Assembly (NCBI RefSeq): GCF_001682855.1
Contig: NZ_MAQW01000001.1
Location: 1,111,926-1,175,925, forward strand
From: Bacillus sp. FJAT-27264
GTDB taxonomy: Bacteria > Bacillota > Bacilli > Paenibacillales > Paenibacillaceae
Direction of reading: 5' to 3'
Length of the DNA: 64,000 nucleotides
In this document: positions 27,717-36,861 of the stretch, in pieces
How positions within the stretch are numbered: position 1 is the stretch's first letter
Layout of the letters: each line of letters starts with the position of its first letter
The notes under the pieces: model-generated
Told to the model about the DNA's origin: nothing
The model's database searches: none
The model's input: the letters and a program-made list of their open reading frames with translations, nothing else
Program-made: the position numbers and the translations under genes

Positions 27717-29978
27717 TTACATCGAACCATGGAACGTACGGTTGATTACATCCAATTGTTGTTCACGAGTCAACTTGATGAAGTTAACGGCATAGCCGGA
27801 TACGCGAATGGTCAATTGTGGGTAATTCTCTGGATGTTCCATAGCATCCATCAATTGCTCACGGGCAAACACGTTAACGTTCAGGTGGTGACCCTTGCTG
27901 CCGAAATATCCGTCAAGCATGGATACCAGGTTGGATTTACGTCCTTCTTCTTCCTTGCCCAATGCCTTAGGCACGATGGAGAAGGTGTTGGAAATTCCGT
28001 CCAGGCTATCCTCGTAAGGCAGTTTGGCAACAGAGCTCAGGGATGCCAGGGCGCCCTTCTTATCACGGCCGTGCATTGGGTTCGCACCTGGTGCGAATGG
28101 CTCGCCTTTTTTACGTCCGTCAGGTGTAGTACCTGTCTTCTTACCGTATACCACGTTCGAAGTGATCGTTAGTACAGATTGTGTAGGCAAGGAATCACGG
28201 TAAGTTGTGTTTTTGCGAATCATTGTCATGAAGGATTCAACCAAATCTACCGCGATACTGTCTACGGCATCGTCATTGTTACCGTAGCAAGGGAATTCAC
28301 CTTCGATTTCAAAATCAACGGCAATACCTTGTTCGTTGCGTACTGGTCTAACCTTGGCATATTTGATGGCACTCAGGGAGTCGGCTGCAACAGACAAACC
28401 GGCGATACCACAAGCCATAGTCCGCAGAATATCGCGGTCATGCAAGGCCATTTCAATACGCTCGTAGGAATATTTATCGTGCATGTAGTGGATAACGTTC
28501 AGCGTGTTCATGTACAGCTTAGCCAACCACTCCATCATTGGTTTGAAACGTTTCATTACTTCTTCATAATCGAGAACTTCGGAAGTGATGCGCGGAAGCT
28601 CAGGTCCGACTTGCACGCCGGATTTTTCGTCTACACCACCATTGATAGCATACAACAATGCTTTTGCCAGGTTGGCACGTGCGCCAAAGAATTGCATTTG
28701 TTTACCGATGCGCATTGCAGATACGCAACATGCAATACCGTAGTCATCGCCATATATCGGACGCATCAGATCATCATTTTCATATTGAATGGAACTGGTC
28801 TCGATGGATACCTTGGCACAATATTTCTTGAAGCCTTCAGGCAATTTCTCAGACCACAGTACAGTCAAGTTCGGTTCCGGTGCAGGTCCCAGGTTGTACA
28901 AGGTGTGTAAGAAACGGAAGCTGTTCTTAGTAACGCGTGTTGTACCGTCAACGGACATACCGCCAATGGATTCTGTAACCCAGGTAGGGTCACCACTGAA
29001 CAGTTCATTGTAGTCAGGTGTGCGCAGGAATTTAACGATACGCAATTTCATTACGAAATGGTCTGTTAACTCTTGTGCTTGTTCTTCGGTCAAAACACCT
29101 TCCGCGATATCGCGCTCAACATAGATATCCAGGAAAGAGGATACGCGTCCAAGGGACATTGCCGCACCGTTTTGTTCTTTGATCGCTGCGAGATATCCGA
29201 AGTACACCCATTGGAAAGCTTCTTTAGCAGTGTTAGCTGGTTTGGAGATATCAAAGCCGTGCATAGCTGCCATTTTCTTCAGTTCGCCCAGTGCGCGGAT
29301 CTGTTCGGAAACCTCTTCCCGAAGACGGATTACGGATTCACTCATAGCATCCACTTCAACATTCTTGAGGTCTTGTTTCTTTTCGTTGACCAGGAAGTCA
29401 ATTCCGTAAAGCGCTACACGGCGGTAGTCGCCAATGATCCGGCCGCGGCCGTAAGCATCAGGAAGACCAGTAATAATACCAGCTCTGCGCGCTGCTCTCA
29501 TATCATCTGTATATGCATCAAATACGCCTTGGTTATGCGTTTTGCGAATGTTCGTGAACATGTCGACAATGCCTTGCGGAAGTTCAAATCCGTATGCGTT
29601 ACAGGCATCGATCATCATTTTAATACCACCGAACGGTTGAATGGAACGTTTGAAAGGCGCGTCAGTCTGAACGCCAACAATTTGCTCCTTGTCTTTGTCA
29701 ATGTAACCAGGATTGTGCGATACGATCGTAGATACGGTATTCACATCTACGTCAAGCACACCGCCATTAGCAATTTCCCGTTTGGTCATTTCAGAAACAA
29801 TTTTCCACAGTTCCTTGGTATTCTCAGTAGCTCCGGCGAGGAAATCTTCCTTGCCCAGGTAAGGGGTGATGTTCTTCTCGATGAAGTCATTCACATTAAC
29901 TTTTCTAGACCATTTACCTTTTGTAAAACCGTGCCAACCCGACTTCACTTCTTGTACATCTTTTTCAATCACCGACAT
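27717..29978 (-). CDS. pflB: Pyruvate formate-lyase (formate acetyltransferase)
   Basis: 753 residues. Converts pyruvate and CoA to acetyl-CoA and formate in anaerobic fermentation. The catalytic cysteine pair is in [14 protein letters not shown] and the glycyl-radical residue is Gly728 in [11 protein letters not shown]. The ATG at 29978 (MSVIEKD) has GGAGGG upstream; five earlier in-frame codons lack a ribosome site. It is transcribed from a promoter with paired Fnr boxes and followed by pflA. The downstream partner adhE lies upstream on the same strand, so acetyl-CoA can be taken to ethanol. Confidence 0.97.
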   Translation of the reverse strand: MSVIEKDVQEVKSGWHGFTKGKWSRKVNVNDFIEKNITPYLGKEDFLAGATENTKELWKIVSEMTKREIANGGVLDVDVNTVSTIVSHNPGYIDKDKEQIVGVQTDAPFKRSIQPFGGIKMMIDACNAYGFELPQGIVDMFTNIRKTHNQGVFDAYTDDMRAARRAGIITGLPDAYGRGRIIGDYRRVALYGIDFLVNEKKQDLKNVEVDAMSESVIRLREEVSEQIRALGELKKMAAMHGFDISKPANTAKEAFQWVYFGYLAAIKEQNGAAMSLGRVSSFLDIYVERDIAEGVLTEEQAQELTDHFVMKLRIVKFLRTPDYNELFSGDPTWVTESIGGMSVDGTTRVTKNSFRFLHTLYNLGPAPEPNLTVLWSEKLPEGFKKYCAKVSIETSSIQYENDDLMRPIYGDDYGIACCVSAMRIGKQMQFFGARANLAKALLYAINGGVDEKSGVQVGPELPRITSEVLDYEEVMKRFKPMMEWLAKLYMNTLNVIHYMHDKYSYERIEMALHDRDILRTMACGIAGLSVAADSLSAIKYAKVRPVRNEQGIAVDFEIEGEFPCYGNNDDAVDSIAVDLVESFMTMIRKNTTYRDSLPTQSVLTITSNVVYGKKTGTTPDGRKKGEPFAPGANPMHGRDKKGALASLSSVAKLPYEDSLDGISNTFSIVPKALGKEEEGRKSNLVSMLDGYFGSKGHHLNVNVFAREQLMDAMEHPENYPQLTIRVSGYAVNFIKLTREQQLDVINRTFHGSM

Positions 29979-30065
29979 GCTAAATCCCTCCATTTATATT
30001 TATAGTATTGTAGAGATCGCGGGCTTGAAGGTTAATCCCGTGTCTCGCGACCCCATCATATGGTT

Positions 30066-30096
30066 GTTATAAAATTCACAAAAGTGATTTTATAAC
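30066..30096. repeat. AT-rich palindrome in the pflB 5' untranslated region
   Basis: GTTATAAAAT-TCAC-AAAA-GTGA-TTTTATAAC, almost perfect with one bulged base. It lies between the predicted pflB start site (about 30116) and the coding region. It could be an operator or a 5' stabilising hairpin; it does not fit the Fnr or Rex consensus in orientation. Confidence 0.6.
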
Positions 30097-30122
30097 TGGG
30101 ATCGTTGTTTGTTTATATAAAT

Positions 30123-30186
30123 ATTTTAGTTCATTTTCTGAAAAAGGACTGTGACAAATATCACCTTTCCGGTGATATTTGTCACT
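30123..30186 (-). promoter_or_regulatory. pflB promoter with two Fnr boxes 21 bp apart
   Basis: The proximal box TGTGACAAATATCACC (30150-30165; consensus TGTGA-N6-TCACA) is centred 32 bp upstream of a -10 TAAAAT (minus strand, 30128-30123), a class II position near -41.5. A distal box with the same core (30171-30186, AGTGACAAATATCACC on the minus strand) is centred 21 bp further up. Together they form one large palindrome that can also fold as a hairpin followed by T5 on the minus strand, so it may double as the adhE terminator. Confidence 0.8.
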
Positions 30187-30234
30187 AGAATCCAGTTTCT
30201 AAAGAAACGAAATCCTTAGCTTACAACCGTGATA

Positions 30235-32856
30235 TTAGTTATCAAATTTGCCGTAGAAAGCATTGCGGTATACGTCTGCAAGCTCGCTGACAAGCGGCAT
30301 TTTTGGATTGGCAGTTGTACATTGGTCTTCGAATGCACGGTCAGCCAGATAGTCAACACGCGATTCGAAATCCTTAGGATCAAAGCCAAGCTGTTGGAAC
30401 GACTCCTCAATACCCAGCTTCTTGTTCATCTCGCGGATAGCATTGATCAAGCTGGTAACCCCTTCTTCAGTGGTACGAGCTGGCAGTCCCAGAATACGGG
30501 CGATTTCTGCATAACGCTCATCAGCAACAAAGTGCGAATATTTAGGGAACGAAGCAAACTTCGTTGGTTTCTTGGCATTGTAGCGGATAACGTGCGGCAT
30601 AAGAATCGCATTAGTGCGACCATGAGCCGTATGATATTGACCGCCCCATTTGTGTGCCAAGCTGTGATTGATGCCCAGGAATGCGTTAGCGAACGCCATA
30701 CCAGCAAGTGTGGAAGCATTATGCATCTTTTCACGAGCTAGTGGATCAGCTTCCAACGCCGACTTCTCCAGATATTGGAATACGAGCTGGATAGCTTTGA
30801 TGGCAAGACCATCAGAATAGTCACTAGCCATAACCGATACATAGGCTTCAATCGCATGTGTCAATACGTCCATACCTGTGTCAGCAACAGCAGTTTTTGG
30901 CAAGCTGTATACGAACTCTGGATCAATGATAGCTACATCAGGTGTGAGCTCATAGTCAGCCAAAGGATATTTAGTGTGTTGTTCAGTTGTTTTATCAGTG
31001 ATAACCGCGAAAGAAGTAACTTCCGAACCAGTACCCGAAGTTGTAGGAATGGCTACGAATTTAGCTTTGTTACCCAGTTTAGGGAACTTGTAGACCCGTT
31101 TGCGGATATCCATGAATTTTTGTTTCAGACCATTAAAGTCAGCGTCTGGGTGTTCATAGAACAACCACATACCTTTGGCTGCGTCCATTGGGGAACCGCC
31201 GCCCAGTGCAATGATGCAGTCCGGCTGGAATCTGTTCATCATAGCCGTACCTTTTTCTACTGTGGTTGTCGATGGATCTGGTTCTACTTCCGAGAACACT
31301 TCAATGGCTACTGGCGTTTGACGTTGACGCAGGTAGTGTTCCACTCTTTCCACATAGCCCAATTTCACCATCATAGGGTCAGTGATAATAGCAACGCGTG
31401 TAATATCAGGCATTTTGGCAAGGTATTGAGTTGCACCTTTTTCGAAATAGATCTTGTCGGGTACTTTAAACCATTGCATATTCACGGTACGACGATTCAC
31501 CCTTTTCACGTTGATCAGATTGATGGCAGTCACGTTTTGCGATACCGAGTTGCGTCCATAAGATCCACAGCCCAGTGTCAGCGAAGGGATATTAGTGTTG
31601 TAAATATCGCCGATGGCACCGTGTGTCGATGGCGAGTTTACCAGAATACGTCCAGTTTGCAGACGGTTCGAGAATTTCATGATGACTTCTTCATTGTTCG
31701 AGTGGATAGCCGAGCTGTGGCCCATGCCTCCGAACTCAACGATCTCGGCAGCACGTTCGATACCTTGATCAGCATTTTTAACTTTATAGCAAGCCAGTAC
31801 CGGGCTCAGCTTTTCTGCAGACAGCGGGAATTTTGTTCCTACACCTTCAAGTTCAGCTACCAGAATTTTGGTTCCTGTTGGAACTTGAATACCACACATT
31901 TCCGCGATCTTCGTTGCAGATTGGCCAACAATTGCCGGATTCACTGCACATTTTTCAACGTTCATTGCGCCGGAAGTCAGCTTGCCAGCTTCTTCTTTGT
32001 TAACAAAGTAACAACCGTTCGCAATCATTTTCTTCTTCACTTGGTCGAAAATGGCTTCTTCAATAATTACTGCTTGCTCGGATGCGCAAATCATACCGTT
32101 ATCGAATGTCTTGGAAAGAATGATGTCAGTTACCGCTTGGTCGATATTGGCACTCTTCTCGATAAAGGCAGGTACGTTACCAGGACCTACACCCAGAGCC
32201 GGTTTACCACAGCTATAAGCTGCTTTAACCATCGCCGATCCGCCTGTTGCCAGAATCAGTGCAACATCAGGGTTGTTCATCAATGCGTTGGTTTTGTCCA
32301 TAGTCGGCAATTCGATCCATTGGATACAGTTCTCAGGTGCGCCAGCTTTAACTGCTGCGTCATGTAGAATTTTGGCGGATGCTGCACTACACTCTTGCGC
32401 AGAAGGATGGAAACCGAATATAATGGGATTACGTGTCTTTGCGGCGATCAAAGCTTTAAACATCGTGGTGGATGTTGGATTGGTTACCGGTGTGATACCC
32501 ATAACGATCCCGACCGGTTCGGCGATCTTTTGGAAACTTTCGTAGGAGTTGTCTTCGATGACCCCTACGGTTTTGTCATATTTAATTCCGTGCCAGATAT
32601 ATTCTGTTGCGAAAATGTTCTTCGTGATTTTGTCTTCATAGACCCCGCGACCTGTTTCTTCTACGGCCAGTTTCGCCAGATACATGTGCTTGTCGAGTCC
32701 TGCCAGCGCCATTGCATGAACGATTGTGTTGACTTGCTCTTGATCCAGCTGCATGTACGCTTCTTGAGCCTTCTTGGCTTTATCTACCAAAGTCTGAATA
32801 TATTCCTCAGCTGTTGGTTGCTTCACTTGGGCGGGCACTTCATTTTTAACTGCCAT
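30235..32856 (-). CDS. adhE: Bifunctional acetaldehyde-CoA / alcohol dehydrogenase
   Basis: 873 residues. The N-terminal aldehyde dehydrogenase half (about 1-440) has the cysteine motif FDNGMICASEQAVII and the loop GVGPGNVPAFIEKSANI. The C-terminal iron-dependent alcohol dehydrogenase half (about 450-873) has GGGSPMDAAKGMW, the iron-site helices DTGMDVLTHAIEAYVS, GINHSLAHKWGGQYHTAHG and NAILMPHVIRYN. It reduces acetyl-CoA to ethanol with two NADH, often as spirosome filaments. Full length, no frame damage. The start follows GAGGACGAGGGAC-type purines. Control is by a class II Fnr/Rex-like box. Confidence 0.97.
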   Translation of the reverse strand: MAVKNEVPAQVKQPTAEEYIQTLVDKAKKAQEAYMQLDQEQVNTIVHAMALAGLDKHMYLAKLAVEETGRGVYEDKITKNIFATEYIWHGIKYDKTVGVIEDNSYESFQKIAEPVGIVMGITPVTNPTSTTMFKALIAAKTRNPIIFGFHPSAQECSAASAKILHDAAVKAGAPENCIQWIELPTMDKTNALMNNPDVALILATGGSAMVKAAYSCGKPALGVGPGNVPAFIEKSANIDQAVTDIILSKTFDNGMICASEQAVIIEEAIFDQVKKKMIANGCYFVNKEEAGKLTSGAMNVEKCAVNPAIVGQSATKIAEMCGIQVPTGTKILVAELEGVGTKFPLSAEKLSPVLACYKVKNADQGIERAAEIVEFGGMGHSSAIHSNNEEVIMKFSNRLQTGRILVNSPSTHGAIGDIYNTNIPSLTLGCGSYGRNSVSQNVTAINLINVKRVNRRTVNMQWFKVPDKIYFEKGATQYLAKMPDITRVAIITDPMMVKLGYVERVEHYLRQRQTPVAIEVFSEVEPDPSTTTVEKGTAMMNRFQPDCIIALGGGSPMDAAKGMWLFYEHPDADFNGLKQKFMDIRKRVYKFPKLGNKAKFVAIPTTSGTGSEVTSFAVITDKTTEQHTKYPLADYELTPDVAIIDPEFVYSLPKTAVADTGMDVLTHAIEAYVSVMASDYSDGLAIKAIQLVFQYLEKSALEADPLAREKMHNASTLAGMAFANAFLGINHSLAHKWGGQYHTAHGRTNAILMPHVIRYNAKKPTKFASFPKYSHFVADERYAEIARILGLPARTTEEGVTSLINAIREMNKKLGIEESFQQLGFDPKDFESRVDYLADRAFEDQCTTANPKMPLVSELADVYRNAFYGKFDN

Positions 32857-32906
32857 GTCCCTCGTCCTCCTGTCAATTTTTGAGTTGTTTTTCTCTACAT
32901 GTTCAT

Positions 32907-32948
32907 ATTATCACATACTTTTCGTCTTGTATAGTGAAATCTTTCACA
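32907..32948 (-). promoter_or_regulatory. adhE promoter with an Fnr/Rex-type box
   Basis: Minus strand box TGTGAAAGATTTCACT (32948-32933) is centred 31 bp upstream of -10 GATAAT (32912-32907), near -41. It fits Fnr (TGTGA-N6-TCACA) with one mismatch and also resembles Rex (TTGTGAA-N4-TTCACAA), so oxygen or NADH control are both possible. Confidence 0.75.
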
Positions 32949-32973
32949 AAGTATAAAGTTTTTTTGACGTGTT

Positions 32974-32987
32974 TCAAAGCGCTTACA
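32974..32987 (-). promoter_or_regulatory. cre-like site upstream of adhE
   Basis: TGTAAGCGCTTTGA on the minus strand differs from TGWAANCGNTNWCA at one position and is centred about 81 bp upstream of the predicted adhE start site. From here to 33258 the intergenic DNA is AT-rich with nothing else recognisable. Confidence 0.45.
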
Positions 32988-33258
32988 TTCAATCATATTC
33001 AGGTATTTTAACCATATTTTATTTAAAAAACAACATAATCACCCTGATTTTAAGCTTTAACCCAACCTATTCCTTATTATTTATAGCTAAAAAGAAACAT
33101 CTTGCGCTTCATTCAACACTTCATGGATCACAGAAGGTTCACAATCCTCTCCCCCTCTCAGTGCCACTCCTGCTCGCTTTTTTTAATCTCAAACATACCT
33201 AACAAAAACGGCTATTAAACAAGACCAACCAGTAATCTCTAGTTGATCCTATAATACG

Positions 33259-33303
33259 AAGGGATGCCCCTCACCATTCACATGGTTTCTGGGACATCCC
33301 TTT
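33259..33303. terminator. Terminator after the second ABC transporter locus
   Basis: AAGGGATGCCC...GGGACATCCCTTT stem-loop 41 bp after the binding-protein stop. The tail on the minus strand (TTCGTATTAT) is only moderately T-rich. Confidence 0.65.
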
Positions 33304-33343
33304 GGTCGTGCTATTCAGTTACAGCGATTACGCTGAAGTCTGA

Positions 33344-34804
33344 TTATTCAGCTTTGATTCCGTCGAAGAATTTCTCTTGGACTGTTTTAGCAGCAGCATC
33401 AAGCTGAGCTTTGGAATCCGTTCCTTTTTTGGAGAACAGCTCTTGAATAACATTGGACATTGTTGCATAGTAGTCCTGAGTATTGTACTGAGCTTCTGGC
33501 TTACCGTCCAGAAGGTTCATGATTTCAGGATTGTATTGGTATACGTTAGTGTACTTATCATAGACAGCTTTAGTCTTCTTACCGAACTCGGAATCGGCGG
33601 AGAAGTAGTCAAGAAGCGGCGGAATGAAGAATTTACCATCTTGTTCACGTTGCTTGATGACCGCATCCAGTGCGTCCAGACCTTTGTCAGAGAAGTAATC
33701 GAACGTGATGTAACGGAAGGCCATTTCTTGCTCGTCTTTCGATGCATTCGGGTTGATTACTAAATAGTCGCCGCCCAGTACGCCAGTGTGCTTGCCGCCT
33801 TTTTCAGCCGCAGGCATTGGGTAAGTCAACACGTCTTCAGGCTTCAGACCACCTTGGTTCAGAGCTTGCTCGATAACGCCGTCAGAACCAGCCATAACCA
33901 TTGCAGCACGGCTTTGTTGGAATGCGCCTACAGCATCACCCCAGCCAAGTGCCCAGTCTTGAGGAATAGCATTAGCTTCCCATCTGAGTTGCTTATAGAA
34001 GTCCAACGCTTTCACACCAGCGTCGGAGTTGAATGTAGCTACAACCTTGCCACCTTCAATATTTTGGATTTCTCCGCCTGCTTCGAACAGGAAGTTGGTC
34101 CAGTTCCAGCCTGCTTCATTACCTTTACCCATTGGAGCAATACCAGAGATACCTTTTTTAGGATCAGCTACACCCTTGGCAGTGTTCAGCATGTCATCCC
34201 AAGTCCAGTCCAGTGGAGGAACAGCCACGCCTTTTCCATCAAGCAGCTTTTTATTGATCATAGTTGTAGTAACATAACCTTTTTGAGTTACGCCATATAC
34301 TTTACCATCAATGATGAACTGATTCTGTAGGACGGAGTTGATCTCGTCTTTGTGTTCGTACTTATTCCAGAGATCAGTAATATCCGCTACCCAGCCCTTT
34401 TCAACCAGAAATTTAGCTTCTGTAGCAAAGGTATTGTAGAACGTTGGTGCTTCATTCGCAGCCATCTTAATTCCGATTTCGTTAACCTTGTATTGCCAGT
34501 CGTCCTTAACGATTTCTACATTCGGGTATACAGCTTGGAAACGCTTAATCTTATCATCTTCCTGAGCTCTTATTTCTGTAAGGTCAGGTGTCGGATAGTG
34601 AATCTTGATTGTAACTTTTCTTTGGGTGATGTCATCCTTAGCAGCTGCATCAGTGCCGCTCGAATTGTCTGTTGCGGCATTCGTTGGGGCTGTTGTTGCA
34701 TCCCCGCCCTTTTCGCTGGCTGTATTACCGTTGTTGCCGCCACAAGCGGAAAGCAACGAACCGGCCATTAGGAGGCTTAGTAGCATAGTGGAATACTTGC
34801 GCAT
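33344..34804 (-). CDS. Extracellular solute-binding lipoprotein (second locus)
   Basis: 486 residues. Signal peptide with lipobox GSLLSAC, an Asn/Thr/Ala-rich linker (to about residue 50), then a family 1 solute-binding domain. The start MRKYSTML at 34804 is set by AAAAGGGGAG upstream. It is the last gene of the second transporter locus, after both permeases, and has its own cre-like site in the gap before it, suggesting separate transcription. By context the ligand is probably an alpha-linked gluco-oligosaccharide used by the nearby GH65 enzymes; this is inference. Confidence 0.9.
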   Translation of the reverse strand: MRKYSTMLLSLLMAGSLLSACGGNNGNTASEKGGDATTAPTNAATDNSSGTDAAAKDDITQRKVTIKIHYPTPDLTEIRAQEDDKIKRFQAVYPNVEIVKDDWQYKVNEIGIKMAANEAPTFYNTFATEAKFLVEKGWVADITDLWNKYEHKDEINSVLQNQFIIDGKVYGVTQKGYVTTTMINKKLLDGKGVAVPPLDWTWDDMLNTAKGVADPKKGISGIAPMGKGNEAGWNWTNFLFEAGGEIQNIEGGKVVATFNSDAGVKALDFYKQLRWEANAIPQDWALGWGDAVGAFQQSRAAMVMAGSDGVIEQALNQGGLKPEDVLTYPMPAAEKGGKHTGVLGGDYLVINPNASKDEQEMAFRYITFDYFSDKGLDALDAVIKQREQDGKFFIPPLLDYFSADSEFGKKTKAVYDKYTNVYQYNPEIMNLLDGKPEAQYNTQDYYATMSNVIQELFSKKGTDSKAQLDAAAKTVQEKFFDGIKAE

Positions 34805-34855
34805 TGAAACTCCCCTTTTCAATTTCATAATTATCTTACACATTGATCATAAAAG

Positions 34856-34869
34856 AGAAATCGTTTACA
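34856..34869 (-). promoter_or_regulatory. cre-like site upstream of the second binding-protein gene
   Basis: TGTAAACGATTTCT on the minus strand matches TGWAANCGNTNWCA except for the last base; it lies 52 bp upstream of the start codon. Confidence 0.5.
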
Positions 34870-34935
34870 AACGAGGTGCATTTATATTCCTTTTATGTGT
34901 AAGTTTACGATTGGCAGTAGAATCAGACATTAAAA

Positions 34936-35808
34936 TTAACCTTTGACAGCGGATAAAGCCACACCGCGCATAATGAATTTCTGGAAGATTAAGAATACGA
35001 CAATTGGCGGCAAACTGACAAGGAAAAGAATCGCAAATTTGATATTGGTATTAAGTGCTTTAACATCAATAACATATTTATAAATAGCTGTAGCTAGTGT
35101 GTACTTGTCATCACTGTGCATAACGAGCGATGGCCAGAACCAGTCATTCCACGCTGTGGAGAAAATAAAGATGGCCAGTGTTGCGAAAATTGGAACCGAC
35201 AGCGGCACTGCGATAGAGAAGAAACTTCTTGGCTCCGAGGCACCGTCGATCCGGGCAGCTTCGAAGATTTCCGGGTGAATACCGTCAAAGAAGTTCTTAA
35301 GCAACAGGAAGTAGAATGTATTAGCACCTGCTGGCAGCCAGAAAGCGGCGTATTGGTTCAGCAAGCCCAGTTCCTTCAGGTTGACAAAGTTCGGAACCAT
35401 GTAGCTGCTCGCCGGAATGAACAAGGTCATCAGGAAGAAGAAATAAATAGCTTTCTTATAAGGTACATTCATCCGGGAGATACTGAACGATGCCATTCCC
35501 AACACTACCAGGGTCATTATCATGTTACCCACAAAGATATAGATAGTGTTTCTCAGGTATGAAAACAGATCAATATAATTCATAGCTTGCTTCAGGTTGT
35601 CAAAATGCCATTCCTGCGGGAAAAAGTGCGGCGGGAACGAGTTCACTTCCGTATTGGACTTGAGTCCGTTGAACATCATCATGAGTATGGGATACAACAT
35701 GCTGAACACCATGGCACATATAACCAATACCATTATTCCATATGCAATTTTATTACTGGTCTGCTTTAGATCGTGATCCGATAATATACCTCTGTCTCCG
35801 CTTTTCAT
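34936..35808 (-). CDS. Sugar ABC transporter permease (MalG-like, second locus)
   Basis: 290 residues, six membrane segments, EAA loop EIFEAARIDGASEPRSFFSI. The ATG at 35808 has AAGGAGG upstream. The upstream permease ends at 35810, so the genes are separated by a single base and are coupled. No ATPase gene is nearby. Confidence 0.92.
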   Translation of the reverse strand: MKSGDRGILSDHDLKQTSNKIAYGIMVLVICAMVFSMLYPILMMMFNGLKSNTEVNSFPPHFFPQEWHFDNLKQAMNYIDLFSYLRNTIYIFVGNMIMTLVVLGMASFSISRMNVPYKKAIYFFFLMTLFIPASSYMVPNFVNLKELGLLNQYAAFWLPAGANTFYFLLLKNFFDGIHPEIFEAARIDGASEPRSFFSIAVPLSVPIFATLAIFIFSTAWNDWFWPSLVMHSDDKYTLATAIYKYVIDVKALNTNIKFAILFLVSLPPIVVFLIFQKFIMRGVALSAVKG

Positions 35809-35809
35809 C

Positions 35810-36742
35810 TTAGTTGTCCTCCTTGTTGAGCTTGAACTGTAAAATGCCCAAACCGCCCAGGACGATGAACATAAGCATGCCTAGCGCAGTAGCCGTTCCA
35901 TAATCAAGTCTTGTAAACGCATATTTCACCATCAACAGCGCATAGGTCAATGTCGTGTTGTTAGGTCCACCATCCAGCAAAGCCATCTGTGATTGGTAAC
36001 CTTGTGAAGTGCCGATAACCTGCAAAATAAGCATCAGGATGATCAGATTGCGTATTGACGGCAATGTAATGTGACGGATACGTGCCCATACACCCGCACC
36101 GTCAATTTCTGCCGCTTCATACCAGTCACGCGGAATACTGAGCACCGCTGCCAGATATATTAGCATCCCTGAACCAAATTGCTGCCAGGTCTCCATAAAG
36201 ACGAGAGAAATCATAGACCACCTGGTGTCGGTTAAAAACGAAATTTGATCAAACCCAACACTACCTAGTACAGCATTGATTGGTCCAACCGGATCATACA
36301 GCCATCTCCATAGCCCGTACAATACAACACCCGGTACGACGAAAGGCAAGTAAGCAGCTACCCGTACAAAGCCTCCAAATCTGCGTAACTCGGAGATTGC
36401 AATCGCGAATGCAATTGGAACCCAGAATCCGAGAACAAAACATAATGCCATATAATAGAGAGTGTTCTTTATAGCCGTCAAGACATCGGGATCACTGAGC
36501 GCTCTGGCGTAGTTGCCAAAGCCAACAAAAGTATTGCCTGCGACGAAATCGACATGATAAAAGCTGTACACTAAGCCCTTCAAAATGGGAACCCACATGA
36601 ATAGGATGAAAATTACAAATGCGGGTAATAGGAACATGTAGCCCCAGAAGTTTTTCTTCCAGCGGCCATTCCGTTGTGGCGTGGATGATTTACGCTCCAT
36701 CTGTGCCCCCGGGTTTTCGTTTACTACTGCAGTTTGGTTCAT
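35810..36742 (-). CDS. Sugar ABC transporter permease (MalF-like, second locus)
   Basis: 310 residues with a hydrophilic N-terminus (residues 1-30) and six membrane segments; EAA loop YEAAEIDGAGVWARIRHI. The ATG at 36742 has GAGGGAG upstream. The gene follows the regulator gene by 119 bp, which may hold a promoter for the transporter, and it is transcribed with the next permease. Confidence 0.92.
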   Translation of the reverse strand: MNQTAVVNENPGAQMERKSSTPQRNGRWKKNFWGYMFLLPAFVIFILFMWVPILKGLVYSFYHVDFVAGNTFVGFGNYARALSDPDVLTAIKNTLYYMALCFVLGFWVPIAFAIAISELRRFGGFVRVAAYLPFVVPGVVLYGLWRWLYDPVGPINAVLGSVGFDQISFLTDTRWSMISLVFMETWQQFGSGMLIYLAAVLSIPRDWYEAAEIDGAGVWARIRHITLPSIRNLIILMLILQVIGTSQGYQSQMALLDGGPNNTTLTYALLMVKYAFTRLDYGTATALGMLMFIVLGGLGILQFKLNKEDN

Positions 36743-36861
36743 CAAGCTCCCTCATTCCTTTGGTTCGTTCGGCATTTTTTCGCAAAATGCTTCCTACCTT
36801 AAATTGTAGAAAATCAGGCTTGTACTGAACATGTGTATATCTATCGAAGTCATGACTGTTC

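Noticed and set aside
30775-32367. 530-codon open frame antisense to adhE
   Set aside because: It is a shadow of the strongly coding adhE strand; the product is rich in Cys, His and Phe, as expected of such shadows.
32969-33202. 77-codon open frame upstream of adhE
   Set aside because: No ribosome site, AT-rich low-quality composition, overlaps a cre-like site.
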